From Petrolisthes cinctipes (lineage: Eukaryota; Arthropoda; Malacostraca; Decapoda; Porcellanidae): DNA of 64,000 nucleotides. The first letter of the stretch is position 1. Every line of letters begins with the position of its first letter. Under the pieces are notes generated by a model. The model had not been told where the DNA came from. It saw only the letters and a program-made list of their open reading frames with translations, and did no database searches. The translations under genes and the position numbers were made by a program. Positions 51,434-64,000 of the stretch are shown here, piece by piece. The stretch covers positions 2,814,001 through 2,878,000 of the forward strand of contig JAWQEG010000279.1 in NCBI GenBank assembly GCA_033782935.1, written 5' to 3'.

Positions 51434-53107
51434 CAGATCGCTTCTGGGACCCCAAAATATCGAATTTTCGGGTGTTTAGGGCCAGAATTTGAGATATAAA
51501 CGGGTACAGAAGATGCATGCACATATCGACTTTTGGGCACCTAAAATATCGATTTTCAGTAGGTTTTAGGCCTGTATTTTGAAAATACTCTAACACGGAG
51601 TAGGCAGGTACCTGGGACCTCTAAATATCGAATTTTCGGGTGTTTTGGGACTGAATTTGAGATATCGATTTTTTGGCACCTAAAATGTCGATTTTTAGCA
51701 TGTTTTTTAGCCTATATTTTAAAAAAATATTCTAGCACTGTGTAGGCATGTACAGATTGCTTCTGGGACCCCAAAATATTGAATTTTCGGGTGTTTTGAG
51801 CCTGAATTTGAGATATAAACGGGTACAGAAGATACATGCACATATTGACTTTGGGCATCTAAAATATCGATTTTCAGCATGTTTTGGGCCTGTATTTTGA
51901 AAATACTCTAACACTGAGTAGGCATGTACAGATTGCTTCTGGGACCCCAAAATATTGAATTTTCGGGTGTTTTGAGCCTGAATTTGAGATATAAACGGGT
52001 ACTTAAGATGCATGCACATATCGACTTTTGTGCACCTAAAAGATCGATTTTCAGTATGTTTTGAGCATGTATTTTGAAAATACTCTAACACTGAGTAGGC
52101 ATGTACAGATCGCTTCTGGGACCCCTAAATATCGAATTTTCGGGTGTTTTGATACTGAATTTGAGATATCGACTTTTTGGCACCTAAAAGATCGATTTTT
52201 AGCATGTTTTTAGCCTATATTTTGAAAATATTCTAGCACTGAGTAGGCATGTACAGATTGCTTCTGGGACCCCAAAATATTGAATTTTCGGGTGTTTTGA
52301 GCCTGAATTTGAGATATAAACGGGTACAGAAGATACATGTGCATATTGACTTTGGGCACCAAAAATATCGATTTTCAGCATGTTTTAGGCCTGAATTTTG
52401 AAAATACTCTAACACGGAGTAGGCATGTACAGATCGTTTCTGGGACCCCAAAATATCGAATTTTCGGGTGTTTAGGGCCAGAATTTGAGATATAAACGGG
52501 TACAGAAGATGCATGCACATATCGACTTTTGGGCACCTAAAAGATCGATTTTCAGTATGTTTTTGGCCTGTATTTTGAAAATACTCTAACACTGAGTAGG
52601 CATGTAGAGATACCTTCTGGGACCTCTAAATATCGAATTTTCGGGTTATTTGGGACTGAATTTGAGATATCGATTTTTTGGCACCTAGAATGTCAATTTT
52701 TAGCATGTTTTTAGCCTATATTTTGAAAATATTCTAGCACTGTGTAGGCATGTACAGATTGCTTCTGGGACCCCAAAATATTGAATTTTCGGGTGTTTTG
52801 AGGCAGAATTTGAGATATAAACGGGTACAGAAGATGCATGCACATATCGACTTTTGGGCACCTGAAGGTCGATTTTCAGTATGTTTTGGACCTGTATTTT
52901 GAAAATACTCTAACACTGAGTAGGCATGTACAGATTGCTTCTGGGACCCCAAAATATTGACTTTTCGGGTGTTTTGAGCCTGAATTTGAGATATAAACGG
53001 GTACTGAAGATGCATGCACATATCGACTTTTGTGCACCTAAATGATCGATTTTCAGTATGTTTTGAGCATGTATTTTGAAAATACTCTAACACGGAGTAG
53101 GCATGCA
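51434..53107 (+). repeat. Copy 1 of a tandem duplication of about 1.68 kb
   Basis: It is 1,674 bp, against 1,684 bp for the adjacent copy. Most of the difference is a 9-bp loss near 51,613, where GGCAGGTACCTGGGACC replaces GGCAGGTACAGATACC followed by TTCTGGGACC. A further 1-bp loss lies near 52,863 (CACCTGAAGGTCG). Shared odd markers are CAGTAGGTTTTAGGCC, ATGTTTTTTAGCC, TTTTAAAAAAATATTCTAG, CATGTAGAGATACC, GGGTTATTTGGG and GAGGCAGAATTTG. Confidence 0.83.
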
Positions 53108-54791
53108 CAGATCGCTTCTGGGACCCCAAAATATCGAATTTTCGGGTGTTTAGGGCCAGAATTTGAGATATAAACGGGTACAGAAGATGCATGCACATAT
53201 CGACTTTTGGGCACCTAAAATATCGATTTTCAGTAGGTTTTAGGCCTGTATTTTGAAAATACTCTAACACGGAGTAGGCAGGTACAGATACCTTCTGGGA
53301 CCTCTAAATATCGAATTTTCGGGTGTTTTGGGACTGAATTTGAGATATCGATTTTTTGGCACCTAAAATGTCGATTTTTAGCATGTTTTTTAGCCTATAT
53401 TTTAAAAAAATATTCTAGCACTGTGTAGGCATGTACAGATTGCTTCTGGGACCCCAAAATATTGAATTTTCGGGTGTTTTGAGCCTGAATTTGAGATATA
53501 AACGGGTACAGAAGATACATGCACATATTGACTTTGGGCATCTAAAATATCGATTTTCAGCATGTTTTGGGCCTGTATTTTGAAAATACTCTAACACTGA
53601 GTAGGCATGTACAGATTGCTTCTGGGACCCCAAAATATTGAATTTTCGGGTGTTTTGAGCCTGAATTTGAGATATAAACGGGTACTGAAGATGCATGCAC
53701 ATATCGACTTTTGTGCACCTAAAAGATCGATTTTCAGTATGTTTTGAGCATGTATTTTGAAAATACTCTAACACGGAGTAGGCATGTACAGATCGCTTCT
53801 GGGACCCCTAAATATCGAATTTTCGGGTGTTTTGATGCTGAATTTGAGATATCGACTTTTTGGCACCTAAAAGATCGATTTTTAGCATGTTTTTAGCCTA
53901 TATTTTGAAAATATTCTAGCACTGAGTAGGCATGTACAGATTGCTTTTGGGACACCAAAATATTGAATTTTCGGGTGTTTTGAGCCTGAATTTGAGATAT
54001 AAACGGGTACAGAAGATACATGCACATATTGACTTTGGGCACCAAAAATATCGATTTTCAGCATGTTTTAGGCCTGAATTTTGAAAATACTCTAACACGG
54101 AGTAGGCATGTACAGATCGTTTCTGGGACCCCAAAATATCGAATTTTCGGGTGTTTAGGGCCAGAATTTGAGATATAAACGGATACAGAAGAAGAATGCA
54201 CATATCGACTTTTGGGCACCTAAAAGATCGATTTTCAGTATGTTTTTGGCCTGTATTTTCAAAATACTCTAACACGGAGTAGGCATGTAGAGATACCTTC
54301 TGGGACCTCTAAATATCGAATTTTCGGGTTATTTGGGACTGAATTTGAGATATCGATTTTTTGGCACCTAGAATGTCAATTTTTAGCATGTTTTTAGCCT
54401 ATATTTTGAAAATATTCTAGCACTGTGTAGGCATGTACAGATTGCTTCTGGGACCCCAAAATATTGAATTTTCGGGTGTTTTGAGGCAGAATTTGAGATA
54501 TAAACGGGTACAGAAGATGCATGCACATATCGACTTTTGGGCACCTAAAAGATCGATTTTCAGTATGTTTTTTGCCTCTATTTTGAAAATACTCTAACAC
54601 TGAGTAGGCATGTACAGATTGCTTCTGGGACCCCAAAATATTGACTTTTCGGGTGTTTTGAGCCTGAATTTGAGATATAAACGGGTACTGAAGATGCATG
54701 CACATATCGACTTTTGTGCACCTAAATGATCGATTTTCAGTATGTTTTGAGCATGTATTTTGAAAATACTCTAACACGGAGTAGGCATGTA
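53108..54791 (+). repeat. Copy 2 of the tandem duplication of about 1.68 kb
   Basis: It starts at the phase point in GGCATGCACAGATCGC and ends before the S monomer at 54792. S monomers at 53789 and 54290 correspond to those at 52106 and 52607 (spacing 1,683). Its last trimer (54290-54791) is the first full-length example of the block type that dominates the rest of the window. Confidence 0.83.
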
Positions 54792-56441
54792 CAGATCGCA
54801 TCTGGGACCCCTAAATATCGAATTTTCGGGTATTTTGGGACTGAATTTGAGATATCGACTTTTTGGCACCTAAAAGATCGATTTTTAGCATGTTTTTAGC
54901 CTATATTTTGAAAATATTCTAGCACTGAGTAGGCATGTACAGATTGCTTCTGGGACCCCAAAATATTGAATTTTCGGGTGTTTTGAGCCTGAATTTGAGA
55001 TATAAACGGGTACAGAAGATACATGCACATATTGACTTTGGGCTCCAAAAATATCGATTTTCAGCATGTTTTGGGCCTGAATTTTGAAAATACTCTAACA
55101 CGGAGTAGGCATGTACAGATACCTTCTGGGACCTCTAAATATCGAATTTTCGGGTGTTTTGGGACTGAATTTGAGATATCGATTTTTTGGCACCTAAAAT
55201 GTCGATTTTTAGCATGTTTTTAGCCTATATTTTGAAAATATTCTAGCACTGAGTAGGCATGTACAGATTGCTTCTGGGACCCCAAAGTATTGAATTTTCG
55301 GGTTTTTGAGCCTGAATTTGAGATATAAACGGGTACAGAAGATACATGCACTTATTGACTTTGGTCACCAAAAATATCTATTTTCAGCATGTTTTATGCC
55401 TGAATTTTGAAAATACTCTAACACGGAGTAGGCATGTACAGATTGCTTCTGGGACCCCAAAATATCGAATTTTCGGGTGTTTATGGCCAGAATTTGAGAT
55501 ATAAACGGGTACAGAAGATGCATGCACATATCGACTTTTGGGAACCTAAAAGATCGATTTTCAGTATGTTTTTGGCCTGTATTTTGAAAATACTCTAACA
55601 CGGAGTAGGCATGTACAGATACCTTCTGGCACCTCTAAATATCGAATTTTCGGGTGTTTTGGGACTGAATTTGAGATATCGATTTTTTGGCACCTAAAAT
55701 GTCGATTTTTAGCATGTTTTTAGCTTATATTTTGAAAATATTCTAGCAGTGTGTAGGCATGTACAGATTGCTTCTGGGACCCCAAAATATCGAATTTTCG
55801 GGTGTTTAGGGCCAGAATTTGAGATATAAACGGGTACAGAAGATGCATGCACATATCGACGTTTGGGCACCTACAAGATCGATTTTCAGTATGTTTTTGG
55901 CCTGTATTTTGAAAATACTCTAACACGGAGTATGCATGTACAGATACCTTCTGGGACCTCTAAATATCGAATTTTCGGGTGTTTTGGGACTGAATTTGAG
56001 ATATCGATTTTTTGGCACCTAAAATGTCGATTTTTAGCATGTTTTTAGCCTATATTTTGAAAATATTCTAGCACTGAGTAGGCATGTACAGATTGCTTCT
56101 GGGACCCCAAAATATTGAATTTTGGGGTGTTTTGAGCCTGAATTTGAGATATAAACGGGTACAGAAGATACATGCACATATTGACTTTGGGCACCAAAAA
56201 TATCGATTTTCAGCATGTTTTAGGCCTGAATTTTGAAAATACTCTAACACGGAGTAGGCATGTACAGATCGTTTCTGGGACCCCAAAATATCGAATTTTC
56301 GGGTGTTTAGGGCCAGAATTTGAGATATAAACGGGTACTGAAGATGCATGCACATATCGACTTTTGGGCACCTAAAAGATCGATTTTCAGTATGTTTTTG
56401 GCCTGTATTTTGAAAATACTCTAACACGGAGTAGGCATGTA
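54290..56441 (+). repeat. Mosaic super-unit 1 (blocks a-b-c-d-e, 2,152 bp)
   Basis: Block a is 54290-54791 (502 bp; GTAGAGATACC, GGGTTATTTGGG, GAGGCAGAATTTG). Block b is 54792-55115 (324; GGGCTCCAAAAATATCG). Block c is 55116-55615 (500; CGGGTTTTTGAGCC, AAATATCTATTTTCAGC, GTTTATGGCCAG). Block d is 55616-55940 (325; CTAGCAGTGTGTAGG, ATCGACGTTTGGGC, GAGTATGCATG). Block e is 55941-56441 (501; AATTTTGGGGTG, TTTTAGGCCTGAA, GATCGTTTCTGGG). Confidence 0.85.
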
Positions 56442-59400
56442 GAGATACCTTCTGGGACCTCTAAATATCGAATTTTCGGGTTATTTGGGACTGAATTTGA
56501 GATATCGATTTTTTGGCACCTAAAATGTCGATTTTTAGCATGTTTTTAGCCTATATTTTGAAAATATTCTAGCACTGTGTAGGCATGTACAGATTGCTTC
56601 TGGGACCCCAAAATATTGAATTTTCGGGTGTTTTGAGGCAGAATTTGAGATATAAACGGGTACAGAAGATGCATGCACATATCGACTTTTGGGCACCTAA
56701 AAGATCGATTTTTAGTATGTTTTTTGCCTGTATTTTGAAAATACTCTAACACTGAGTAGGCATGTACAGATTGCTTCTGGGACCCCAAAATATTGAATTT
56801 TCGGGTGTTTTGAGCCTGAATTTGAGATATAAACGGGTACTGAAGATGCATGCACATATCGACTTTTGTGCACCTAAATGATCGATTTTCAGTATGTTTT
56901 GAGCATGTATTTTGAAAATACTCTAACACGGAGTAGGCATGTACAGATCGCATCTGGGACCCCTAAATATCGAATTTTCGGGTGTTTTGATACTGAATTT
57001 GAGATATCGACTTTTTGGCACCTAAAAGATCGATTTTTAGCATGTTTTTAGCCTATATTTTGAAAATATTCTAGCACTGAGTAGGCATGTACAGATTGCT
57101 TCTGGGACCCCAAAATATTGAATTTTCGGGTGTTTTGAGCCTGAATTTGAGATATAAACGGGTACAGAAGATACATGCACATATTGACTTTGGGCACCAA
57201 AAATATCGATTTTCAGCATGTTTTAGGCCTGAATTTTGAAAATACTCTAACACGGAGTAGGCATGTACAGATCGTTTCTGGGACCCCAAAATATCGAATT
57301 TTCGGGTGTTTAGGGCCAGAATTTGAGATATAAACGGGTACAGAAGATGCATGCACATATCGACTTTTGGGCACCTAAAAGATCGATTTTCAGTATGTTT
57401 TTGGCCTGTATTTTGAAAATACTCTAACACGGAGTAGGCATGTAGAGATACCTTCTGGGACCTCTAAATATCGAATTTTCGGGTTATTTGGGACTGAATT
57501 TGAGATATCGATTTTTTGGCACCTAAAATGTCGATTTTTAGCATGTTTTTAGCCTATATTTTGAAAATATTCTAGCACTGTGTAGGCATGTACAGATTGC
57601 TTCTGGGACCCCAAAATATTGAATTTTCGGGTGTTTTGAGGCAGAATTTGAGATATAAACGGGTACAGAAGATGCATGCACATATCGACTTTTGGGCACC
57701 TAAAAGATCGATTTTCAGTATGTTTTTTGCCTGTATTTTGAAAATACTCTAACACTGAGTAGGCATGTACAGATTGCTTCTGGGACCCCAAAATATTGAA
57801 TTTTCGGGTGTTTTGAGCCTGAATTTGAGATATAAACGGGTACAGAAGATACATGCACATATTGACTTTGGGCTCCAAAAATATCGATTTTCAGCATGTT
57901 TTGGGCCTGAATTTTGAAAATACTCTAACACGGAGTAGGCATGTACAGATACCTTCTGGGACCTCTAAATATCGAATTTTCGGGTGTTTTGGGACTGAAT
58001 TTGAGATATCGATTTTTTGGCACCTAAAATGTCGATTTTTAGCATGTTTTTAGCCTATATTTTGAAAATATTCTAGCACTGAGTAGGCATGTACAGATTG
58101 CTTCTGGGACCCCAAAGTATTGAATTTTCGGGTTTTTGAGCCTGAATTTGAGATATAAACGGGTACAGAAGATACATGCACTTATTGACTTTGGGCACCA
58201 AAAATATCTATTTTCAGCATGTTTTATGCCTGAATTTTGAAAATACTCTAACACGGAGTAGGCATGTACAGATTGCTTCTGGGACCCCAAAATATCGAAT
58301 TTTCGGGTGTTTATGGCCAGAATTTGAGATATAAACGGGTACAGAAGATGCATGCACATATCGACTTTTGGGCACCTAAAAGATCGATTTTCAGTATGTT
58401 TTTGGCCTGTATTTTGAAAATACTCTAACACGGAGTAGGCATGTACAGATACCTTCTGGCACCTCTAAATATCGAATTTTCGGGTGTTTTGGGACTGAAT
58501 TTGAGATATCGATTTTTTGGCACCTAAAATGTCGATTTTTAGCATGTTTTTAGCCTATATTTTGAAAATATTCTAGCAGTGTGTAGGCATGTACAGATTG
58601 CTTCTGGGACCCCAAAATATCGAATTTTCGGGTGTTTAGGGCCAGAATTTGAGATATAAACGGGTACAGAAGATGCATGCACATATCGACGTTTGGGCAC
58701 CTACAAGATCGATTTTCAGTATGTTTTTGGCCTGTATTTTGAAAATACTCTAACACGGAGTATGCATGTACAGATACCTTCTGGGACCTCTAAATATCGA
58801 ATTTTCGGGTGTTTTGGGACTGAATTTGAGATATCGATTTTTTGGCACCTAAAATGTCGATTTCTAGCATGTTTTTAGCCTATATTTTGAAAATATTCTA
58901 GCACTGAGTAGGCATGTACAGATTGCTTCTGGGATCCCAAAATATTGAATTTTCGGGTGTTTTGAGCCTGAATTTGAGATATAAACGGGTACAGAAGATG
59001 CATGCACATATCGACTTTTGTGCACCTAAATGATCGATTTTCAGTATGTTTTGAGCATGTATTTTGAAAATACTCTAACACGGAGTAGGCATGTACAGAT
59101 CGCATCTGGGACCCCTAAATATCGAATTTTCGGGTGTTTTGATACTGAATTTGAGATATCGATTTTTTGGCACCTAAAAGATCGATTTTTAGCATGTTTT
59201 TAGCCTATATTTTGAAAATATTCTAGCACTGAGTAGGCATGTACAGATTGCTTCTGGGACCCCAAAATATTGAATTTTCGGGTGTTTTGAGCCTGAATTT
59301 GAGATATAAACGGGTACAGAAGATACATGCACATATTGACTTTGGGCACCAAAAATATCGATTTTCAGCATGTTTTAGGCCTGAATTTTGAAAATACTCT

Positions 59401-59596
59401 AACACGGAGTAGGCATGTACAGATCGTTTCTGGGACCCCAAAATATCGAATTTTCGGGTGTTTAGGGCCAGAATTTGAGATATAAACGGGTACAGAAGAT
59501 GCATGCACATATCGTCTTTTGGGCACCTAAAAGATCGATTTTCAGTATGTTTTTGGCCTGTATTTTCAAAATACTCTAACACGGAGTAGGCATGTA
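56442..59596 (+). repeat. Mosaic super-unit 2 (a-f-a'-c-d-g-f, 3,155 bp)
   Basis: Block a is 56442-56943. Block f is 56944-57444 (S-A trimer with GTGTTTTGATACTG). Block a' is 57445-57945 (start of a joined to the L1 of b, with GGGCTCCAAAAATATCG). Block c is 57946-58445. Block d is 58446-58770. Block g is 58771-59095 (S-B plus one L2-B-like monomer). A second f is 59096-59596. The c-d pair repeats that at 55116 at a spacing of 2,830 bp. Confidence 0.85.
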
Positions 59597-61425
59597 GAGA
59601 TACCTTCTGGGACCTCTAAATATCGAATTTTCGGGTTATTTGGGACTGAATTTGAGATATCGATTTTTTGGCACCTAAAATGTCGATTTTTAGCATGTTT
59701 TTAGCCTATATTTTGAAAATATTCTAGCACTGTGTAGGCATGTACAGATTGCTTCTGGGACCCCAAAATATTGAATTTTCGGGTGTTTTGAGGCAGAATT
59801 TGAGATATAAACGGGTACAGAAGATGCATGCACATATCGACTTTTGGGCACCTAAAAGATCGATTTTCAGTATGTTTTTTGCCTGTATTTTGAAAATACT
59901 CTAACACTGAGTAGGCATGTACAGATTGCTTCTGGGACCCCAAAATATTGACTTTTCGGGTGTTTTGAGCCTGAATTTGAGATATAAACGGGTACTGAAG
60001 ATGCATGCACATATCGACTTTTGTGCACCTAAATGATCGATTTTCAGTATGTTTTGAGCATGTATTTTGAAAATACTCTAACACGGAGTAGGCATGTACA
60101 GATCGCATATGGGACCCCTAAATATCGAATTTTCGGGTATTTTGGGACTGAATTTGAGATATCGACTTTTTGGCACCTAAAAGATCGATTTTTAGCATGT
60201 TTTTAGCCTATATTTTGAAAATATTCTAGCACTGAGTAGGCATGTACAGATTGCTTCTGGGACCCCAAAATATTGAATTTTCGGGTGTTTTGAGCCTGAA
60301 TTTGAGATATAAACGTGTACAGAAGATACATGCACATATTGACTTTGGGCTCCAAAAATATCGATTTTCAGCATGTTTTGGGCCTGAATTTTGAAAATAC
60401 TCTAACACGGAGTAGGCATGTACAGATTGCTTCTGGGACCCCAAAATATCGAATTTTCGGGTGTTTATGGCCAGAATTTGAGATATAAACGGGTACAGAA
60501 GATGCATGCACATATCGACTTTTGGGCACCTAAAAGATCGATTTTCAGTATGTTTTTGGCCTGTATTTTGAAAATACTCTAACACGGAGTAGGCATGTAC
60601 AGATACCTTCTGGCACCTCTAAATATCGAATTTTCGGGTGTTTTGGGACTGAATTTGAGATATCGATTTTTTGGCACCTAAAATGTCGATTTTTAGCATG
60701 TTTTTAGCCTATATTTTGAAAATATTCTAGCAGTGTGTAGGCATGTACAGATTGCTTCTGGGACCCCAAAATATCGAATTTTCGGGTGTTTAGGGCCAGA
60801 ATTTGAGATATAAACGGGTACAGAAGATGCATGCACATATCGACGTTTGGGCACCTACAAGATCGATTTTCAGTATGTTTTTGGCCTGTATTTTGAAAAT
60901 ACTCTAACACGGAGTATGCATGTACAGATACCTTCTGGGACCTCTAAATATCGAATTTTCGGGTGTTTTGGGACTGAATTTGAGATATCGATTTTTTGGC
61001 ACCTAAAATGTCGATTTTTAGCATGTTTTTAGCGTATATTTTTAAAATATTCTAGCACTGAGTAGGCATGTACAGATTGCTTCTGGGACCCCAAAATATT
61101 GAATTTTGGGGTGTTTTGAGCCTGAATTTGAGATATAAACGGGTACAGAAGATACATGCACATATTGACTTTGGGCACCAAAAATATCGATTTTCAGCAT
61201 GTTTTAGGCCTGAATTTTGAAAATACTCTAACACGGAGTAGGCATGTACAGATCGTTTCTGGGACCCCAAAATATCGAATTTTCGGGTGTTTAGGGCCAG
61301 AATTTGAGATATAAACGGGTACTGAAGATGCATGCACATATCGACTTTTGGGCACCTAAAAGATCGATTTTCAGTATGTTTTTGGCCTGTATTTTGAAAA
61401 TACTCTAACACGGAGTAGGCATGTA
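59597..61425 (+). repeat. Mosaic super-unit 3 (a-h-d-e, 1,829 bp)
   Basis: Block a is 59597-60098. Block h is 60099-60599, a chimera whose S and L1 come from block b (GGGCTCC) and whose last monomer comes from block c (GTTTATGGCCAG). Block d is 60600-60924. Block e is 60925-61425, with the same AATTTTGGGGTG as at 56.1 kb and a private AGCGTATATTTTTAAAATATT. Confidence 0.85.
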
Positions 61426-64000
61426 GAGATACCTTCTGGGACCTCTAAATATCGAATTTTCGGGTTATTTGGGACTGAATTTGAGATATCGATTTTTTGG
61501 CACCTAAAATGTCGATTTTTAGCATGTTTTTAGCCTATATTTTGAAAATATTCTAGCACTGTGTAGGCATGTACAGATTGCTTCTGGGACCCCAAAATAT
61601 TGAATTTTCGGGTGTTTTGAGGCAGAATTTGAGATATAAACGGGTACAGAAGATGCATGCACATATCGACTTTTGGGCACCTAAAAGATCGATTTTTAGT
61701 ATGTTTTTTGCCTGTATTTTGAAAATACTCTAACACTGAGTAGGCATGTACAGATTGCTTCTGGGACCCCAAAATATTGACTTTTCGGGTGTTTTGAGCC
61801 TGAATTTGAGATATAAACGGGTACTGAAGATGCATGCACATATCGACTTTTGTGCACCTAAATGATCGATTTTCAGTATGTTTTGAGCATGTATTTTGAA
61901 AATACTCTAACACGGAGTAGGCATGTACAGATCGCATCTGGGACCCCTAAATATCGAATTTTCGGGTGTTTTGATACTGAATTTGAGATATCGACTTTTT
62001 GGCACCTAAAAGATCGATTTTTAGCATGTTTTTAGCCTATATTTTGAAAATATTCTAGCACTGAGTAGGCATGTACAGATTGCTTCTGGGACCCCAAAAT
62101 ATTGAATTTTCGGGTGTTTTGAGCCTGAATTTGAGATATAAACGGGTACAGAAGATGCATGCACATATCGACTTTTGGGCACCTAAAAGATCGATTTTCA
62201 GTATGTTTTTGGCCTGTATTTTGAAAATACTCTAACACGGAGTAGGCATGTAGAGATACCTTCTGGGACCTCTAAATATCGAATTTTCGGGTTATTTGGG
62301 ACTGAATTTGAGATATCGATTTTTTGGCACCTAAAATGTAGATTTTTAGCATGTTTTTAGCCTATATTTTGAAAATATTCTAGCACTGTGTAGGCATGTA
62401 CAGATTGCTTCTGGGACCCCAAAATATTGAATTTTCGGGTGTTTTGAGGCAGAATTTGAGATATAAACGGGTACAGAAGATGCATGCACATATCGACTTT
62501 TGGGCACCTAAAAGATCGATTTTCAGTATGTTTTTTGCCTGTATTTTGAAAATACTCTAACACTGAGTAGGCATGTACAGATTGCTTCTGGGACCCCAAA
62601 ATATTGAATTTTCGGGTGTTTTGAGCCTGAATTTGAGATATAAACGGGTACAGAAGATACATGCACATATTGACTTTGGGCTCCAAAAATATCGATTTTC
62701 AGCATGTTTTGGGCCTGAATTTTGAAAATACTCTAACACGGAGTAGGCATGTACAGATACCTTCTGGGACCTCTAAATATCGAATTTTCGGGTGTTTTGG
62801 GACTGAATTTGAGATATCGATTTTTTGGCACCTAAAATGTCGATTTTTAGCATGTTTTTAGCCTATATTTTGAAAATATTCTAGCACTGAGTAGGCATGT
62901 ACAGATTGCTTCTGGGACCCCAAAGTATTGAATTTTCGGGTTTTTGAGCCTGAATTTGAGATATAAACGGGTACAGAAGATACATGCACTTATTGACTTT
63001 GGGCACCAAAAATATCTATTTTCAGCATGTTTTATGCCTGAATTTTGAAAATACTCTAACACGGAGTAGGCATGTACAGATTGCTTCTGGGACCCCAAAA
63101 TATCGAATTTTCGGGTGTTTATGGCCAGAATTTGAGATATAAACGGGTACAGAAGATGCATGCACATATCGACTTTTGGGCACCTAAAAGATCGATTTTC
63201 AGTATGTTTTTGGCCTGTATTTTGAAAATACTCTAACACGGAGTAGGCATGTACAGATACCTTCTGGCACCTCTAAATATCGAATTTTCGGGTGTTTTGG
63301 GACTGAATTTGAGATATCGATTTTTTGGCACCTAAAATGTCGATTTTTAGCATGTTTTTAGCCTATATTTTGAAAATATTCTAGCAGTGTGTAGGCATGT
63401 ACAGATTGCTTCTGGGACCCCAAAATATCGAATTTTCGGGTGTTTAGGGCCAGAATTTGAGATATAAACGGGTACAGAAGATGCATGCACATATCGACGT
63501 TTGGGCACCTACAAGATCGATTTTCAGTATGTTTTTGGCCTGTATTTTGAAAATACTCTAACACGGAGTATGCATGTACAGATACCTTCTGGGACCTCTA
63601 AATATCGAATTTTCGGGTGTTTTGGGACTGAATTTGAGATATCGATTTTTTGGCACCTAAAATGTCGATTTTTAGCATGTTTTTAGCCTATATTTTGAAA
63701 ATATTCTAGCACTGAGTAGGCATGTACAGATTGCTTCTGGGACCCCAAAATATTGAATTTTCGGGTGTTTTGAGCCTGAATTTGAGATATAAACGGGTAC
63801 AGAAGATACATGCACATATTGACTTTGGGCACCAAAAATATCGATTTTCAGCATGTTTTAGGCCTGAATTTTGAAAATACTCTAACACGGAGTAGGCATG
63901 TACAGATCGTTTCTGGGACCCCAAAATATCGAATTTTCGGGTGTTTAGGGCCAGAATTTGAGATATAAACGGGTACAGAAGATGCATGCACATATCGACT
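61426..64000 (+). repeat. Mosaic super-unit 4 (a-i-a'-c-d, then e-like), running off the window
   Basis: Block a is 61426-61927. Block i is 61928-62252, a 325-bp S-A plus L2-A dimer. Block a' is 62253-62753. Block c is 62754-63253. Block d is 63254-63578. An S-B trimer starts at 63579 and is cut by the window end. The run a'-c-d copies 57445-58770 at a spacing of 4,808 bp. The array continues past the window edge without any sign of a boundary. Confidence 0.85.

Larger units (their letters stand above)
1..64000. repeat. Tandem satellite DNA array (148/177-bp monomers) filling the window
   Basis: Every line of the window carries the same units: CAGAT followed by CGCTTCTGGGACC or TGCTTCTGGGACC, AATTTTCGGGTGTTTT, GAATTTGAGATAT, GGCACCTAAAAGATCGATTTT, TATTTTGAAAATA and GAGTAGGCATGTA, always on the same strand. 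Spacing between successive CAGAT phase points is 148, 176 or 177 bp, with a minor 138-bp class. I saw no inversion, no transposon insertion and no non-satellite gap. This is the architecture of eukaryotic centromeric or pericentromeric satellite with higher-order repeats. The centromere link is inferred from architecture only. The satellite family and species are not recognised. Confidence 0.97.

Noticed and set aside
1..64000. Many 60- and 119-codon reverse-strand frames, and 61-70-codon forward frames, repeated across the window
   Set aside because: Their spacing equals the satellite period, they share the same peptide, and paired frames overlap each other in different registers. They follow from 177 and 501 being multiples of three and from chance lack of stops.
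1..64000. A CRISPR array
   Set aside because: Repeats are 138-177 bp and contiguous. There are no short identical repeats separated by unique spacers of similar length, and no cas genes.
1..64000. Telomeric or rDNA repeat
   Set aside because: No TTAGGG- or TTTAGGG-type tandem and no recognisable rRNA sequence occurs anywhere in the window.

Overview
The whole 64 kb window is one uninterrupted tandem satellite array. I found no gene, RNA gene, transposon, CRISPR array or unique sequence in it. Long tandem satellite with higher-order repeats and nested segmental duplications points to eukaryotic heterochromatin, most likely centromeric or pericentromeric. I do not recognise the satellite family and cannot name a species. 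GC is about 40% (41% in one long monomer counted by hand).

The basic repeat comes in two lengths that differ by one 29-bp segment: a short monomer of 148 bp (S) and a long monomer of 176-177 bp (L1, L2). They are phased here on the C of the conserved CAGAT that follows GGCATGTA. The usual higher-order unit is the trimer S-L1-L2 (501 bp). Two trimer variants, A and B, often alternate to give a hexamer of about 1,002 bp; 2701-3701 is a clear example. Trimers are mixed with S-L dimers (324-325 bp), with shortened units carrying a 138-bp S monomer (314-315 and 490-491 bp), and with rare runs of long monomers. At an average of 167 bp per monomer the window holds roughly 380 monomers, all in the same orientation.

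Region by region: 1-8189 is an irregular mix of dimers and trimers. 8190-10195 holds two tandem hexamers. 9518-14427 contains a 1.8-kb duplication at a spacing of 3,086 bp. From about 15.4 kb to 47.3 kb lies a tandem duplication of a block of about 15.9 kb, with its junction near 31.4 kb. Its copies differ by indels of whole repeat units and contain smaller duplications (1,993, 3,283 and 1,680 bp). 51434-54791 is another tandem pair (1,674 and 1,684 bp). From 54,290 to the end the array is a mosaic of a few block types reused in several orders, which looks like the most recently rearranged part.

Many reverse-strand open frames of 60-237 codons cross the array. They exist because 177 and 501 are multiples of three and the repeat lacks stops in some frames. 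They repeat the same peptide with every monomer and are not annotated as genes. All spacings were derived by reading and coordinate arithmetic, not by alignment software.
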